A DNA stretch of 64,000 bases from Gemmatimonadaceae bacterium (GTDB taxonomy: Bacteria; Gemmatimonadota; Gemmatimonadetes; Gemmatimonadales; Gemmatimonadaceae), in NCBI GenBank assembly GCA_020851455.1, contig JADZCT010000018.1, positions 1 through 64,000 of the forward strand, given 5' to 3'. Made by a program: the position numbers and the translations under genes. Positions 34,977-42,375 of the stretch are shown piece by piece. Within the stretch, counting starts at the first letter, position 1, and every line of letters begins with the position of its first letter. Below the pieces are notes generated by a model. That model had not been told where the DNA came from. It saw nothing but the letters and a program-made list of their open reading frames with translations, and ran no database searches.

Positions 34977-34982
34977 AAGCTA
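34977..34982 (-). promoter_or_regulatory. -10 element of the eight-gene sugar operon
   Basis: On the minus strand TAGCTT ends 6 nt before ATG 34970 with no Shine-Dalgarno, suggesting a leaderless operon transcript. Confidence 0.35.
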
Positions 34983-35019
34983 GGGTCGCGGCGCCTGCCT
35001 CGCATCCGCCGCGCGCGGT

Positions 35020-35025
35020 TAACTT
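35020..35025 (+). promoter_or_regulatory. -10 element of the hydroxyacid dehydrogenase gene
   Basis: TAACTT ends 8 nt before the GTG at 35034, again with no Shine-Dalgarno between them. It faces the minus-strand element at 34977-34982 across 37 bp. Confidence 0.4.
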
Positions 35026-35033
35026 ACCCACTC

Positions 35034-35993
35034 GTGGCCAGCATCCCGGAACAGCCGCCGCGGCGCATCGTCATCGGGTCATACCCGTTCGACGAGAACG
35101 TCGCCCTCCTTCACACCGCGCGACCGGAACTGGAGGTTCGCGGCGCCGCGCCGGCAAACGTGACGGCCGCCGACCTCGCGTGGGCCGACACCTACGTGGG
35201 CTTCAGGATGCCGCCACGCGCTGGCCCGACGATGGGTAGCGTCCGATGGGTCCACTGCACGGGCGCCGGCGTGGACGGCTGGCTCACCCCGCCGGGCCTC
35301 CCGCCTGCCATCCTGCTCACGCACACCAGCGAATCGTTCGGACCGATGATCGCCGAGTGGGTCGCCGCGCGGATCCTCGCATTCCAGCAGCAGCTCGTTG
35401 ACCTCGCCCGCGCGCAGTCGGCAAAGCAATGGACGCAACGCGACATCCCCCGCCTGGCCGGCACCCGCGCCCTGGTCGTGGGCACCGGCGATATCGGCGG
35501 GCACGTCGCGCGGCTGCTCTCGGCGCTCGGCGTGCGCGTGACAGGCGCATCCCGTTCGGGCGCCCCCGCCGGACCGTTCTTCGAGAGCGTCCACCGCGCC
35601 GCGGAACTGCCAGGGCTCGCAGGAGCCGCCGACTGGATAGTGCTCGCCGTCCCGGGAACGCCGGAAACGCACGGCATGTTCAGCCGCGAGGTCTTCGCGG
35701 CCTGCAGGGGCGCGGTGCTGCTGAACGTCGGGCGCGGCTCGGTGCTCGACGAATCCGCCATCCCCGACGCGCTCGCGCGCGGCTGGCTTCGTGGCGCAGC
35801 GCTGGACGTATTCGAGGTCGAGCCGCTACCCCCGGCTTCCCCGCTCTGGGCGGACCCGCGCGTCATGGTCTCGCCGCACATCAGCGGCCGCACCACGGCG
35901 CAGGGAGTCGCGACGGGATTCATGGAGTGCCTCGCCGACATCGAGGCCGGGCGCCGCCCCCGACTCGCCGTTGACCCGGCGCGAGGCTACTGA
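35034..35993 (+). CDS. D-2-hydroxyacid dehydrogenase family protein
   Basis: A 319-residue NAD(P)-dependent dehydrogenase. The Rossmann motif is VVGTGDIGGHVARLL, the substrate Arg lies in LLNVGRGSVLDESA, the Glu in DVFEVEPLP and the catalytic His in VSPHISG. The N-terminal domain is short and divergent, as in the glyoxylate/hydroxypyruvate or GhrA-like branch. GTG 35034 is chosen from the promoter-like element upstream and from alignment of the first strand (RRIVIGSYPF). Its 3' end overlaps the ABC-F gene tail to tail by 7 bp. Substrate unknown. Confidence 0.85.
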   Translation: MASIPEQPPRRIVIGSYPFDENVALLHTARPELEVRGAAPANVTAADLAWADTYVGFRMPPRAGPTMGSVRWVHCTGAGVDGWLTPPGLPPAILLTHTSESFGPMIAEWVAARILAFQQQLVDLARAQSAKQWTQRDIPRLAGTRALVVGTGDIGGHVARLLSALGVRVTGASRSGAPAGPFFESVHRAAELPGLAGAADWIVLAVPGTPETHGMFSREVFAACRGAVLLNVGRGSVLDESAIPDALARGWLRGAALDVFEVEPLPPASPLWADPRVMVSPHISGRTTAQGVATGFMECLADIEAGRRPRLAVDPARGY

Positions 35994-37915
35994 GAGAGCG
36001 CGGCCCAGCGCTCCATTGCGGCATCGAGTGCGCGTTCGGCTTCGCGCAACGCCCGGTTCAGTTCCGCGGCCCGCCTCGCGTTCTTCTCGGTTCCGTCGTA
36101 GAGCGACTGGTCGGCGAGCTGCCGGTTCAGCGCTTCCACGGCGCGTTCGGCGTCATGCACCTCACGCTCGGCACGCTCGGAGTCGCGCCGCTTCACCTTT
36201 CGTTCCGCCTGCGACGCCTGCTCCGCCGCGACGTTGGCCCTGGCGCGGGCACGCTCACGCTCGCGGCGCTCGTCGGCGGCAAGCGCGTCGGCCGCCGCCC
36301 TGGCCTTGGCCTCCGCCTTCCGCGCCTGCTCCCATTCGACGAACGTTCCGCCGTAGTCGGTGATCCTGCTGCCATCGTACGCCCACACCCGCGTGGCCAG
36401 CTCGCGGAGCAGCGCGCGGTCATGGCTCACGAGAAGCACCGTGCCTTCGTAATCCTCGATCGCGTCTTCGATCGCCTCGATTGACTCCACATCCAGGTGG
36501 TTGGTCGGCTCGTCGAGAACCAGGAGGTTGGCCCGCGCCAGCACGATGAGCGCGAGCGCCATCCGCGCCCGCTCGCCGCCCGAGAGCGTCCGCGCGCTGC
36601 GGAACACCTCGTCGCCGGAAAACCCAAAGCAGCCCAGGTGATTCTGGATGGCGCCGCGGGTCCAGAGCGGCCGCTGGTCGGCAATCGCGTCGTACAGCGA
36701 CTTCTCCAGCGGCACCTGGTCGAGGTCCTGGCGGAAGTAGGCGGGCGTGATCGAGCCGCCAAGCCGCGCCTCGCCCGACTCCGGCGCGCGCTCTCCAAGC
36801 ACAGTGGAAATCAGCGTGGTCTTCCCGGCCCCGTTCGGCCCGATCAGCGCTATCACGTCGCCGCGGTTCGCGGTCGCCGTGAAGTCGCGCAGCAGAGTGC
36901 GGCCGGGGACGCCCACGCACAGCCGGTCGGCGATGATCACGCGGTCGCCACCACGCTCCGCGATCTCGAGCCGGAGGCTCATCGCCCCCTCCGCTCCCGG
37001 CGGCGGCGTGAGCCGCGGGAGCCGGTCGAGCCGCTTCCGGCGCCCCTTGGCCTGCGCGGAGTTCTGTCCGGCGATGTTGCGCCGGATATAGTCCACCTCC
37101 TTCGCGATCATCACCTGCTGCTTCGCGACCTGGCGCTCGAGGGTGAGCCGCGCCTCCGAGCGCTGCTTCACGAAACTCGAGTACCCGCCGCGGTACGCCT
37201 TCGCCATGCCGGCCTCGAGGTGCAGCACGTGGTCGGCCACCTCGTCGAGGAAGGCGCGGTCGTGACTGATCACGATCACCGTCTCGTCGAGGTCCTTCAG
37301 GTACTCCTGCAGCCACTCGGTGGTGGCGAGGTCGAGGTGGTTCGTGGGCTCGTCCAGGAGGATCACGTCGGCGGGCGCCGCGACCTGCCCGGCGAGCCCT
37401 ACGCGCCCACGCTCGCCGCCCGAGAGCGTCGCGACAAGGCGCGTCCTGGATTCCTCGGCGTCGAAACCAAGCCCCTGCAGCACGGCGTCAACCCGCGCAT
37501 GGAACGTGTAGCCGCCGAGGTGCGAGAACCGCTCCAGGTCGGAGCCGTACCGGTCGAGCACATGCTGCGGAACGTCGTTGCCAAGTTCCGCGAGCTTCGC
37601 GGCCTGCTCGCCGAGCGACGCCTCGAGAGCCAGCAGGTCAGCCCACGGCAAGGCGGCCGCGTCCCACACCGTGCGGGCATCGCCAAAGTCGCGGTGCTGG
37701 TCGAGAAGCGAGACGCGAAGCCCCGGGTCAGTCGCGACGGCGCCGCGCGTCGGCTTCAGGTCGCCCGTGATCACCCTGAAGAGCGAGGTCTTGCCCGAAC
37801 CGTTGCGGCCGACGATCCCCCAGCGCTCGCCGGCTGCCACGGTGAACGTGACGCCTTCGACGAGCGTGGTGGCGCCGAACTCGATCGCGACGTCCGAGAG
37901 CGAAAGCTGGGTCAA
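35987..37915 (-). CDS. ABC-F family ATPase, Uup-like
   Basis: A 642-residue protein with two ABC domains and no membrane segments. Walker A motifs are GRNGSGKTS and GPNGAGKTT, signatures LSGGERGRVGLAG and LSGGERARMALAL, and Walker B LLDEPTNHLD and VLDEPTNHLD. An ABC-F linker lies between them and a charged coiled coil of about 120 residues ends the protein, as in Uup. ABC-F proteins act on the ribosome or on DNA-associated processes. The TTG at 37915 overlaps the atpH stop (TTGA), so it is translationally coupled to the ATP synthase genes. A longer in-frame extension upstream is antisense noise over atpH. Confidence 0.88.
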   Translation of the reverse strand: MTQLSLSDVAIEFGATTLVEGVTFTVAAGERWGIVGRNGSGKTSLFRVITGDLKPTRGAVATDPGLRVSLLDQHRDFGDARTVWDAAALPWADLLALEASLGEQAAKLAELGNDVPQHVLDRYGSDLERFSHLGGYTFHARVDAVLQGLGFDAEESRTRLVATLSGGERGRVGLAGQVAAPADVILLDEPTNHLDLATTEWLQEYLKDLDETVIVISHDRAFLDEVADHVLHLEAGMAKAYRGGYSSFVKQRSEARLTLERQVAKQQVMIAKEVDYIRRNIAGQNSAQAKGRRKRLDRLPRLTPPPGAEGAMSLRLEIAERGGDRVIIADRLCVGVPGRTLLRDFTATANRGDVIALIGPNGAGKTTLISTVLGERAPESGEARLGGSITPAYFRQDLDQVPLEKSLYDAIADQRPLWTRGAIQNHLGCFGFSGDEVFRSARTLSGGERARMALALIVLARANLLVLDEPTNHLDVESIEAIEDAIEDYEGTVLLVSHDRALLRELATRVWAYDGSRITDYGGTFVEWEQARKAEAKARAAADALAADERRERERARARANVAAEQASQAERKVKRRDSERAEREVHDAERAVEALNRQLADQSLYDGTEKNARRAAELNRALREAERALDAAMERWAALSQ

Positions 37916-38454
37916 CGCACTCCGAGCATCTTGCGCCGCACCGTTTCGAGCCGGCGGCGAACGCTGCCATCCATGACCTCGTCGCCAACGCGCACCACAA
38001 CGCCGCCCAGGATCGCGGGATTCACCGTAACGTGCGGCACGACGGTCTTCTTCAGGGCCGCCGAGAGCTGCTTCACGATCGCGTCGCGGTCGGCGTCGCT
38101 CACCGCGCGCGCGACCGTCAGACGCGCGTGCACGCGCCCCGCCGCCGCATCGAGCAGATTCGTGTATGCCGTCGCGACGTCGGCAATGAGAAGCTGGCGC
38201 CGGTTCGACACCAGCTTCTGGATGAAGAGGATGAAAGTCTTCGGTGCGCGGCCTTCCAGCCCTTTGGCCAGGATCCGGACCTTGTCGGCCGTGGCAACCT
38301 GCGGCGCCTCGAGGAAACGGCGCAGCGTGACGTCGCTCTCCACCGCGCCGGCAAGCGCGTGGATGATGCCGCCCCACTCCTCGGCCGCACCCGCCCTGAT
38401 GGCGAGCTCGAGGAGCGCCTCGGCGTAGTTCTTTGCAATGGACGCTTCGTGCAT
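37912..38454 (-). CDS. atpH: F0F1 ATP synthase subunit delta
   Basis: A 180-residue delta subunit, the usual size. It starts IAKNYAEALLELAIRAGAAE and has the family C-terminus VTVNPAILGGVVVRVGDEVM followed by DGSVRRRLETVRRKML. It joins F1 to the peripheral stalk made by subunit b. It lies 9 bp after atpF and overlaps the ABC-F gene. The alpha, gamma, beta and epsilon genes that normally follow are absent from this locus. Confidence 0.93.
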   Translation of the reverse strand: MHEASIAKNYAEALLELAIRAGAAEEWGGIIHALAGAVESDVTLRRFLEAPQVATADKVRILAKGLEGRAPKTFILFIQKLVSNRRQLLIADVATAYTNLLDAAAGRVHARLTVARAVSDADRDAIVKQLSAALKKTVVPHVTVNPAILGGVVVRVGDEVMDGSVRRRLETVRRKMLGVR

Positions 38455-38463
38455 TGGCGACGC

Positions 38464-39039
38464 CTACTGGATCGTAGCCAGGTACTGCTCGACCAGCTTC
38501 CGGTTCTGCGCGTCATCGAGGTTGTGCTCGATCACGCGTCCTGCGGCGGCGATCGCCAGCCCCACGGCTTCGCGGCGCAACTCCGCAATGGCCACCACAC
38601 GCTCGGCGTCAATGTCGCGGCGGGCGCGGTCGAGCAGATCCTGCTGCTGCTTGTGCGTATCGTCGAGCATCGAGGCCTTCATCGCCTCGGCAGTGGCGCG
38701 ACCTTCCACGATCACCTTCTGCGCCTCGTCCCGGGCCGCCTCGATCCTGGCCTGGTGGTCGGCCAGCAGCTTCGCGGCGGCCTCGCGATCCTTCCGTGCG
38801 TCCTCGATCGCCTGCGTGAGCGCGTCCTCGCGGGCGCGGACAGCCTGCGTGATCGGGCCGAATGCGAACTTCGACAGAATGAAGAAGAGCGCGATGAACA
38901 CGATGAGCGACCAGAACATCAGGCCGCCATCGCTCGTGAGCAGGCCTGGCTTCGGCTCCGCGCCGTGCTCCTGAGCCAGCGCCAGCGCCGGTGCAAGCGC
39001 TACGAAGAACGCGGAGCGTGTCAGTGTCTGGAATGGCAT
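38464..39039 (-). CDS. atpF: F0F1 ATP synthase subunit b
   Basis: A 191-residue subunit b. An N-terminal signal-like stretch (FFVALAPALALAQEHGA) precedes the membrane helix (LMFWSLIVFIALFFILSKFA), and a long charged coiled coil follows. ATG 39039 is chosen because it begins the hydrophobic leader and follows GGAGAA by 9 nt. The apparent signal peptide before the membrane helix is unusual for subunit b in model bacteria but resembles the leader on subunit a in this operon. Confidence 0.92.
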   Translation of the reverse strand: MPFQTLTRSAFFVALAPALALAQEHGAEPKPGLLTSDGGLMFWSLIVFIALFFILSKFAFGPITQAVRAREDALTQAIEDARKDREAAAKLLADHQARIEAARDEAQKVIVEGRATAEAMKASMLDDTHKQQQDLLDRARRDIDAERVVAIAELRREAVGLAIAAAGRVIEHNLDDAQNRKLVEQYLATIQ

Positions 39040-39116
39040 GTAATGGAGTTCTCCGTCAGTCCGCCGGAACCGGCGGCGCCCCCGGGGGAGCCGCCAGTCC
39101 GCGGTGGAATACGAAT

Positions 39117-39392
39117 CTAGAACTTGCCGACGATCAGGAACGCAACCACGCACGCGATCAGAGCGACGCCCTCGACGAGCGCCGCGAAGATCAGACCCTG
39201 TGTGCCTACGCGGCCGGCCATCTCCGGCTGCCGGGCCATCGCCTCAACCGTCTTCCCGCCAACACCGCCGATGCCGAAGCCGGCGCCAAACACGGCAATG
39301 CCCGCGCCAATCGCGGCGCCAAGCATCGCCAGCACGCCGCCGCTCGACCCGCCCGATTCCGCGGCTGCCTGAATAAGCATTGGAACAAACAT
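39117..39392 (-). CDS. atpE: F0F1 ATP synthase subunit c
   Basis: A 91-residue, two-helix proteolipid, with helix 1 around LAMLGAAIGAGIAVFGAGFG and helix 2 around LIFAALVEGVALIACVVAFL. The ion-carrying Glu is in ALVEGVAL. The Gln, Ser/Thr and Tyr ligands of sodium-type c subunits are missing, so protons are the likely ion. The loop has the expected RQPE. It lies 252 bp after atpB, the largest gap in the operon, with a hairpin there. Confidence 0.95.
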   Translation of the reverse strand: MFVPMLIQAAAESGGSSGGVLAMLGAAIGAGIAVFGAGFGIGGVGGKTVEAMARQPEMAGRVGTQGLIFAALVEGVALIACVVAFLIVGKF

Positions 39393-39470
39393 CAGGTGTC
39401 ACTCCGGATAATGATTCGTTTGACTGCCCGTCGCCCCGCGATCGCCGCCAGCCCGCGCGGCTCTTCGCTG

Positions 39471-39500
39471 CCCGCCAGCGGACCCCGGGGTCCAGCGGGC
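39471..39500 (-). other. Stem-loop in the atpB-atpE gap
   Basis: GGACCCC (39480-39486) pairs directly with GGGGTCC (39487-39493), and the flanking CCCGC (39471-39475) pairs with GCGGG (39495-39499) across a small internal loop. It may protect the atpE mRNA or attenuate read-through between atpB and atpE. The remaining bases of this 252-bp gap hold no gene that I can support. Confidence 0.4.
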
Positions 39501-39644
39501 TTCGCCAGGCACCCGCCCGGCTACAATGTCCGCGCGGCTGGAGCATACGATCCGCGCGACGTACTGCACCATCCGTGATTCATTTTTCGCGCCGCCGCCA
39601 CGAGCTGGCCGCGCCCCCGGCCGTCCGCCCGCGCACAGGCCTGG

Positions 39645-40673
39645 CTAGTGTGCGCTCTCCCTGATCTGCCCTATGAAAACCGCCGTGAGCAGCATGAAGA
39701 TGAACGCCTGCAGGAACGCCACGAAAACCTCGAGGCACATGATCACCGTCGTGAGCGCCACCGGAATCACCGCCGCGCCGTACGCCGCCGGCGAGTAGTT
39801 GAGCAGTTGCGCAAAGGTGAAGATCATGCCAAGCAGAGAGAGAACCGCGATGTGGCCCGCCGTCATGTTCGCAAAAAGACGCATCGCCAGCGCGAACGGC
39901 TTCGTGAACTTGGAGAGAATCTCCACCGGCGTCATGATGAACGTGATCGGCGCCTTCACCGCGAGCGGCAGGTCGTGCGGCCAGTAGACGATCGTGTTGA
40001 CGTAGCGCTTGCCGAGGGCCCGCATCCCGGCCACCTCGATCGCGATGAACGCGATTCCCGCGAGCGTGGACGTCACGGCGATGTTGCCCGTGGCGGTAGC
40101 CATGTACGGTACCAGGCCGAGCAGGTTCGCGAACAGAATCATGAAGAACGCAGTCAGGCAGAACGGCACGTACTTCTCGCCGTGGTGGCCCACGTTCGGC
40201 AGGATGATGTCGTTGCGGAGGTACAGGATCGTGGCCTCTATCGCGCCGGCGAACCCCTTGGTGGGCCGCCCCTCGCGGCGCGCCTTCTCGGCGCCGCGTC
40301 CGGCAACGACCAGAACGAGCGCCCCGATTGCCGCCGAGAGGAGCAGCATGACCACGTGACGCGTCGGGGAGAGGTCGAGCGTCAGCGGGCCAACGTGGAT
40401 CGGAGCCCAGCGCGGGAGCTCGATCTCCTTCTCGAGGCCGTGCCCGAGCCACGGAATCACGATTTCGTGCGAGTTGAGCACGTGAGGCATGACGAAGTCC
40501 TTCTTTGCTTCGGCCTCCGCTGCCTGCATCGGCCCCGCGTTCGCCGCACCCTGGGCTTCGCTTGCCACCGGGGAAGGCGTCGCAACGGGTTCCTGCGCAC
40601 GGGCCGGCGAGACCACGACAGCCGCCATCATGGCGACCAGGCCCAGCGCGATCAAAGCGTGTCTGCTCTTCAT
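39645..40673 (-). CDS. atpB: F0F1 ATP synthase subunit a with N-terminal signal peptide
   Basis: A 342-residue subunit a. The essential Arg is in ALAMRLFANMTAGH, and the last helix has the family motif (AFLQAFIFMLLTAVFIGQIR). The first about 95 residues are extra: a signal peptide (ALIALGLVAMMAAVVVSPAR AQ) and an Ala/Glu-rich periplasmic segment before NSHEIVIPW. Such a leader is known in Bacteroidota-like and related phyla. ATG 40673 overlaps atpI by 4 bp. Confidence 0.93.
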   Translation of the reverse strand: MKSRHALIALGLVAMMAAVVVSPARAQEPVATPSPVASEAQGAANAGPMQAAEAEAKKDFVMPHVLNSHEIVIPWLGHGLEKEIELPRWAPIHVGPLTLDLSPTRHVVMLLLSAAIGALVLVVAGRGAEKARREGRPTKGFAGAIEATILYLRNDIILPNVGHHGEKYVPFCLTAFFMILFANLLGLVPYMATATGNIAVTSTLAGIAFIAIEVAGMRALGKRYVNTIVYWPHDLPLAVKAPITFIMTPVEILSKFTKPFALAMRLFANMTAGHIAVLSLLGMIFTFAQLLNYSPAAYGAAVIPVALTTVIMCLEVFVAFLQAFIFMLLTAVFIGQIRESAH

Positions 40674-41038
40674 CGATTGAGGAAAACCGGTTCCACTATT
40701 GACGTCGCCACGAGCAGCGCCGCAAAGGTCATGAGCGAAGAAGCCGGGCTCAACATGAAATCCGGCCGCTTGAACACCACGAGCGCGTAAACCGCAAGCG
40801 AAACGAACCGCACCGCCATCGCCGCGCCCCACGCCGCAAACAGATACACGTTCCGCGACAACAGATACTTCGCGCAACCGAAGCCCGCCACCTGAGACGC
40901 CGCCGCCAGGGCGGCGCTCACCGCCACGGACCGTACGAGCACCGGGTCGCGTGAGAGCAACGCAAACAGCCCCGCCGTCGCCCCGCTTGCCGCCACCAGC
41001 ACCAGCACGAAACCGGCCCAGCCGTTACGTGCCGTCAT
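40670..41038 (-). CDS. ATP synthase subunit I-like membrane protein
   Basis: A 122-residue protein with four predicted membrane helices, located between atpZ and atpB with 4-bp overlaps on both sides. Position, size and topology match AtpI/UncI proteins, which help assemble the c-ring. The sequence is divergent, so the call rests mainly on context. Confidence 0.72.
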   Translation of the reverse strand: MTARNGWAGFVLVLVAASGATAGLFALLSRDPVLVRSVAVSAALAAASQVAGFGCAKYLLSRNVYLFAAWGAAMAVRFVSLAVYALVVFKRPDFMLSPASSLMTFAALLVATSIVEPVFLNR

Positions 41039-41376
41039 GCCTCAGGCGGCCTCGGCCGTTCGGCGCCTTCGTGCTTCCCCGCTTCCCGCCTCCGCGCCTC
41101 TGCCTCCTGTTCCCGCATGACCCGGAGCATGCTCCACAACCCGAGCCCCGCGCCAACCATCATCCCGGCAAGGAGGAGCCATGGCGACGTCCCAAGCTTC
41201 CTGTCCAGCCACTGGCCAGCGAAGAGACATACGAGCACGACAACGACGAACTGCAACCCCATGCCCACCACCGGGTTGGGTCCATCGCCCTCATTGTCCC
41301 CGCGCGCGCTGGCAAGCAGTTCTTCCTTGCGCCGTTGAACGTCTGCCGGGTTGGGTTTCCAACGATCCTCGGCCAC
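41035..41376 (-). CDS. AtpZ/AtpI family protein
   Basis: A 113-residue protein with two membrane helices (VVGMGLQFVVVVLVCLFAGQ and SPWLLLAGMMVGAGLGLWSM) joined by the family motif WLDRKLGTSPW. The C-terminal tail is charged. It is the first gene of the ATP synthase operon, the usual place for AtpZ. GTG 41376 follows GGAGG very closely (3 nt). The promoter at 41417-41445 would give a leader of about 34 nt. Confidence 0.82.
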   Translation of the reverse strand: MAEDRWKPNPADVQRRKEELLASARGDNEGDGPNPVVGMGLQFVVVVLVCLFAGQWLDRKLGTSPWLLLAGMMVGAGLGLWSMLRVMREQEAEARRREAGKHEGAERPRPPEA

Positions 41377-41416
41377 TCGCCTCCACCGCCGCGCGTTTCA
41401 GCCAGTACAGCCATTG

Positions 41417-41445
41417 AACTTACGAGCTTGTGAAATAATTCGCAA
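41417..41445 (-). promoter_or_regulatory. Promoter of the ATP synthase operon
   Basis: On the minus strand TTGCGA (41445-41440) is separated by exactly 17 nt from TAAGTT (41422-41417). The start codon of atpZ is 40 nt downstream of the -10. The same -10 hexamer TAAGTT is used by the divergent promoter at 41663-41691. Confidence 0.5.
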
Positions 41446-41446
41446 G
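41427..41446. promoter_or_regulatory. CRP/FNR-like palindrome inside the atp promoter
   Basis: CTTGTGAAATAATTCGCAAG is an 8-4-8 palindrome with one mismatch. It contains TGTGA-N6-TCGCA, one base from the CRP-type half-site pair TGTGA-N6-TCACA. It covers the -35 and spacer, so a bound protein would be expected to repress. Confidence 0.4.
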
Positions 41447-41662
41447 CGATTTTTCAGAGAGAGAATCGCTGTCCGCACCGGCTGCTGCACACGCGGTGGC
41501 GCGCTCGCCCAACACGCCGCGCGCGCAACGCTGCGGCCGGCCGGCCACACGGTTGCGTTGCACTTTCCCACAATGCCGAATGCCGGCCGGATTCGCTGCC
41601 CGCTCCGCGACGCGCTGGATCCGAAACCGCGGAGTCACGGGGACTTAGCCGTGACCCCCGGT

Positions 41663-41691
41663 TTGACGAATCGTCAAGGTGTTGATAAGTT
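41663..41691 (+). promoter_or_regulatory. Promoter with overlapping inverted repeat before the BsuPI-domain gene
   Basis: TTGACG (41663-41668) and TAAGTT (41686-41691) are 17 nt apart. A perfect inverted repeat, TTGACGAATCGTCAA (41663-41677), begins exactly at the -35 and could be an operator. Between this and the atp promoter, 41447-41662 shows no gene that I can support. Confidence 0.5.
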
Positions 41692-41737
41692 GGACGCCAG
41701 CATACGGCCACCGTCACTTTTTGTGAGGTGAGTCGCG

Positions 41738-41782
41738 ATGTCCCGCAGCGCCGCCCACCACCTCGCAACGCCACCGGCTTGA
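41738..41782 (+). CDS. Leader peptide ORF (14 aa) before the BsuPI-domain gene
   Basis: ATG 41738 is preceded by GAGGTGA (41725-41731) at good spacing and encodes MSRSAAHHLATPPA, stopping at 41780-41782. The next gene's GTG lies 7 nt later and has no Shine-Dalgarno of its own, so translation of the lipoprotein may depend on reinitiation after this leader. Confidence 0.4.
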   Translation: MSRSAAHHLATPPA

Positions 41783-41789
41783 ACCGTCC

Positions 41790-42251
41790 GTGAAGGCTCC
41801 GATCGTATTCGGCCTCACTTCACTTGGCGTACTCGCGTTCGCGTGCGCGCCGCGTTCACCCGCTGGCGACGCTGCGCGCAAAGCCAACGCACGGCAACAG
41901 TCGGCGTCGCCGCGCATCCAGGCGTCGCTCGACGTCGAACCGTCGGCACGGCGCGGCGTTGACTTCACCTTCCGCGTAAGCAACGAGGGGGGCGGCAAGG
42001 TCGAGATGACCTTCCCCAGCGGGCAGACGCACGACGTGATCGTCCTCGACTCCGACGGACGTGAAGTCTGGCGGTGGAGCGAAGGCCGGATGTTCACGCA
42101 GCTCCTCCAGAACAAGGTGCTCCGCGGCGCCGACACCATTTCGTTCCGCGAGCGTTGGCCGGGCGCCACCAGCGGGCGGTACGTTGCCGTCGCGCGCCTG
42201 GCCAGCGCGAACTACCCCGTCGAGCAGCGGATCCCGTTTACGGTGCCGTAG
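41790..42251 (+). CDS. BsuPI-domain lipoprotein
   Basis: A 153-residue exported protein with a lipobox-like LAFACAP at residues 15-21. Its single beta-sandwich resembles the BsuPI (intracellular proteinase inhibitor) domain, with VDFTFRVSNEGGGKVEMTFP, THDVIVLDSDGREVWRWSEG and FRERWPGATSGRYVAVARL. In the originally named protein the domain inhibits proteases, but many members are of unknown function. The GTG at 41790 is the only start consistent with the signal. It stands alone between the atp operon and the MoxR gene. Confidence 0.7.
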   Translation: MKAPIVFGLTSLGVLAFACAPRSPAGDAARKANARQQSASPRIQASLDVEPSARRGVDFTFRVSNEGGGKVEMTFPSGQTHDVIVLDSDGREVWRWSEGRMFTQLLQNKVLRGADTISFRERWPGATSGRYVAVARLASANYPVEQRIPFTVP

Positions 42252-42375
42252 CGCGCCACCGGCCAAACACTCGGCCGGCGGCGCGCGTACAGGCAACGGC
42301 GAGGGCGGCGTCCCCGGACGGCGCCCTTTCGTTATCTTCTCGCTCGCCTCACCCATCTTCCACCTCCCCTCCCCC

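Noticed and set aside
36497-38428. A 643-codon plus-strand frame opposite the ABC-F gene and atpH
   Set aside because: No domain or plausible composition; both ABC domains and the delta subunit are clear on the other strand.
39117-39392. Sodium-type ATP synthase c subunit
   Set aside because: The Gln, Ser/Thr and Tyr ligands of sodium-type c subunits are missing around the conserved Glu; protons are more likely.
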